In this document: positions 63,918-64,000 of the stretch, piece after piece
Layout of the letters: each line of letters starts with the position of its first letter
Position numbering within the stretch: position 1 is the stretch's first letter
NCBI GenBank assembly: GCA_003956705.1
Contig: QZCP01000014.1
Span: 112,297-176,296 of the forward strand
Direction: 5' to 3'
Origin: Brevipalpus yothersi
Lineage: Eukaryota; Arthropoda; Arachnida; Trombidiformes; Tenuipalpidae
Length of the DNA stretch: 64,000 nucleotides
The notes under the pieces: model-generated
What the model was told of the DNA's origin: nothing
Database searches by the model: none
What the model saw: the letters and a program-made list of their open reading frames with translations, nothing else
Made by a program: the position numbers and the translations under genes

Positions 63918-64000
<83 letters not shown>
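63918..64000. repeat. (GA)n microsatellite running off the window
   Basis: GA repeat of at least 83 bases reaching the last base. Confidence 0.95.

Larger units (their letters stand above)
62045..64000. other. Right end: 5' region of the CXXC gene, possible CpG-richer promoter
   Basis: From about 62.8 kb the sequence is richer in CpG (for example around 62890-62930, 62965-62972, 63290-63300 and 63840-63850) and carries CT and GA tracts. A Kozak-like CCACCATGG at 62790-62796 opens only 42 codons. No convincing coding exon; possibly promoter or untranslated first exons. Confidence 0.4.

Overview
The window is eukaryotic: genes are split by introns with canonical GT..AG ends, the composition is AT-rich, and the gene families are animal ones. 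A DMRTA-type DM/DMA protein, an arthropod-style CUB protein, a PDE1 resembling insect Pde1c, and a TATA box spaced 31 bp from a TCAGTT initiator all point to an arthropod. A mite or other chelicerate is my best guess, but nothing here proves it. No bacterial or viral gene and no recognisable transposon was found. The non-coding DNA is unusually rich in long (GA)n/(CT)n tracts, which also produce many spurious Ser-Leu or Arg-Glu repeat reading frames.

Layout. 1-34181 (+): one large gene for a Ca2+/calmodulin-dependent cyclic-nucleotide phosphodiesterase (PDE1). Fifteen exons can be chained in phase and the first is cut by the window edge; introns of up to 13 kb hold most of the sequence. 34963-35655 (-): an intronless gene for a small type I membrane protein with a single EGF domain, convergent with PDE1. 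35656-39566: apparently gene-free. 39567-43920 (-): a DMRTA-class transcription factor whose last exon is split by a gap with the same 354 bp on both sides, almost certainly an assembly artefact. 43921-47491: gene-free, with many microsatellites.

47492-52638 is a compact stretch of three + strand genes: a secreted CUB-domain protein (5 exons), TRAPPC13 (6 exons) and a short histidine-rich secreted peptide (3 exons) with a good TATA/initiator promoter. 53161-56321 (-): a CCDC28 homologue. 59799-62044 (-): a putative chromatin or transcription factor combining a C2H2 finger, a nuclear-receptor-like eight-cysteine module and a CXXC (KFGG) zinc finger. The right end (about 62.8-64 kb) is richer in CpG and GA/CT tracts and may be its promoter.

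The genes do not form a pathway; they are ordinary neighbours acting in cyclic nucleotide signalling, cell-surface signalling, developmental transcription, secretory trafficking and chromatin. The most unusual object is the nuclear-receptor-like plus CXXC protein. The exon chains were built by hand from splice consensus, reading-frame phase and family similarity. No transcript or database evidence was available.
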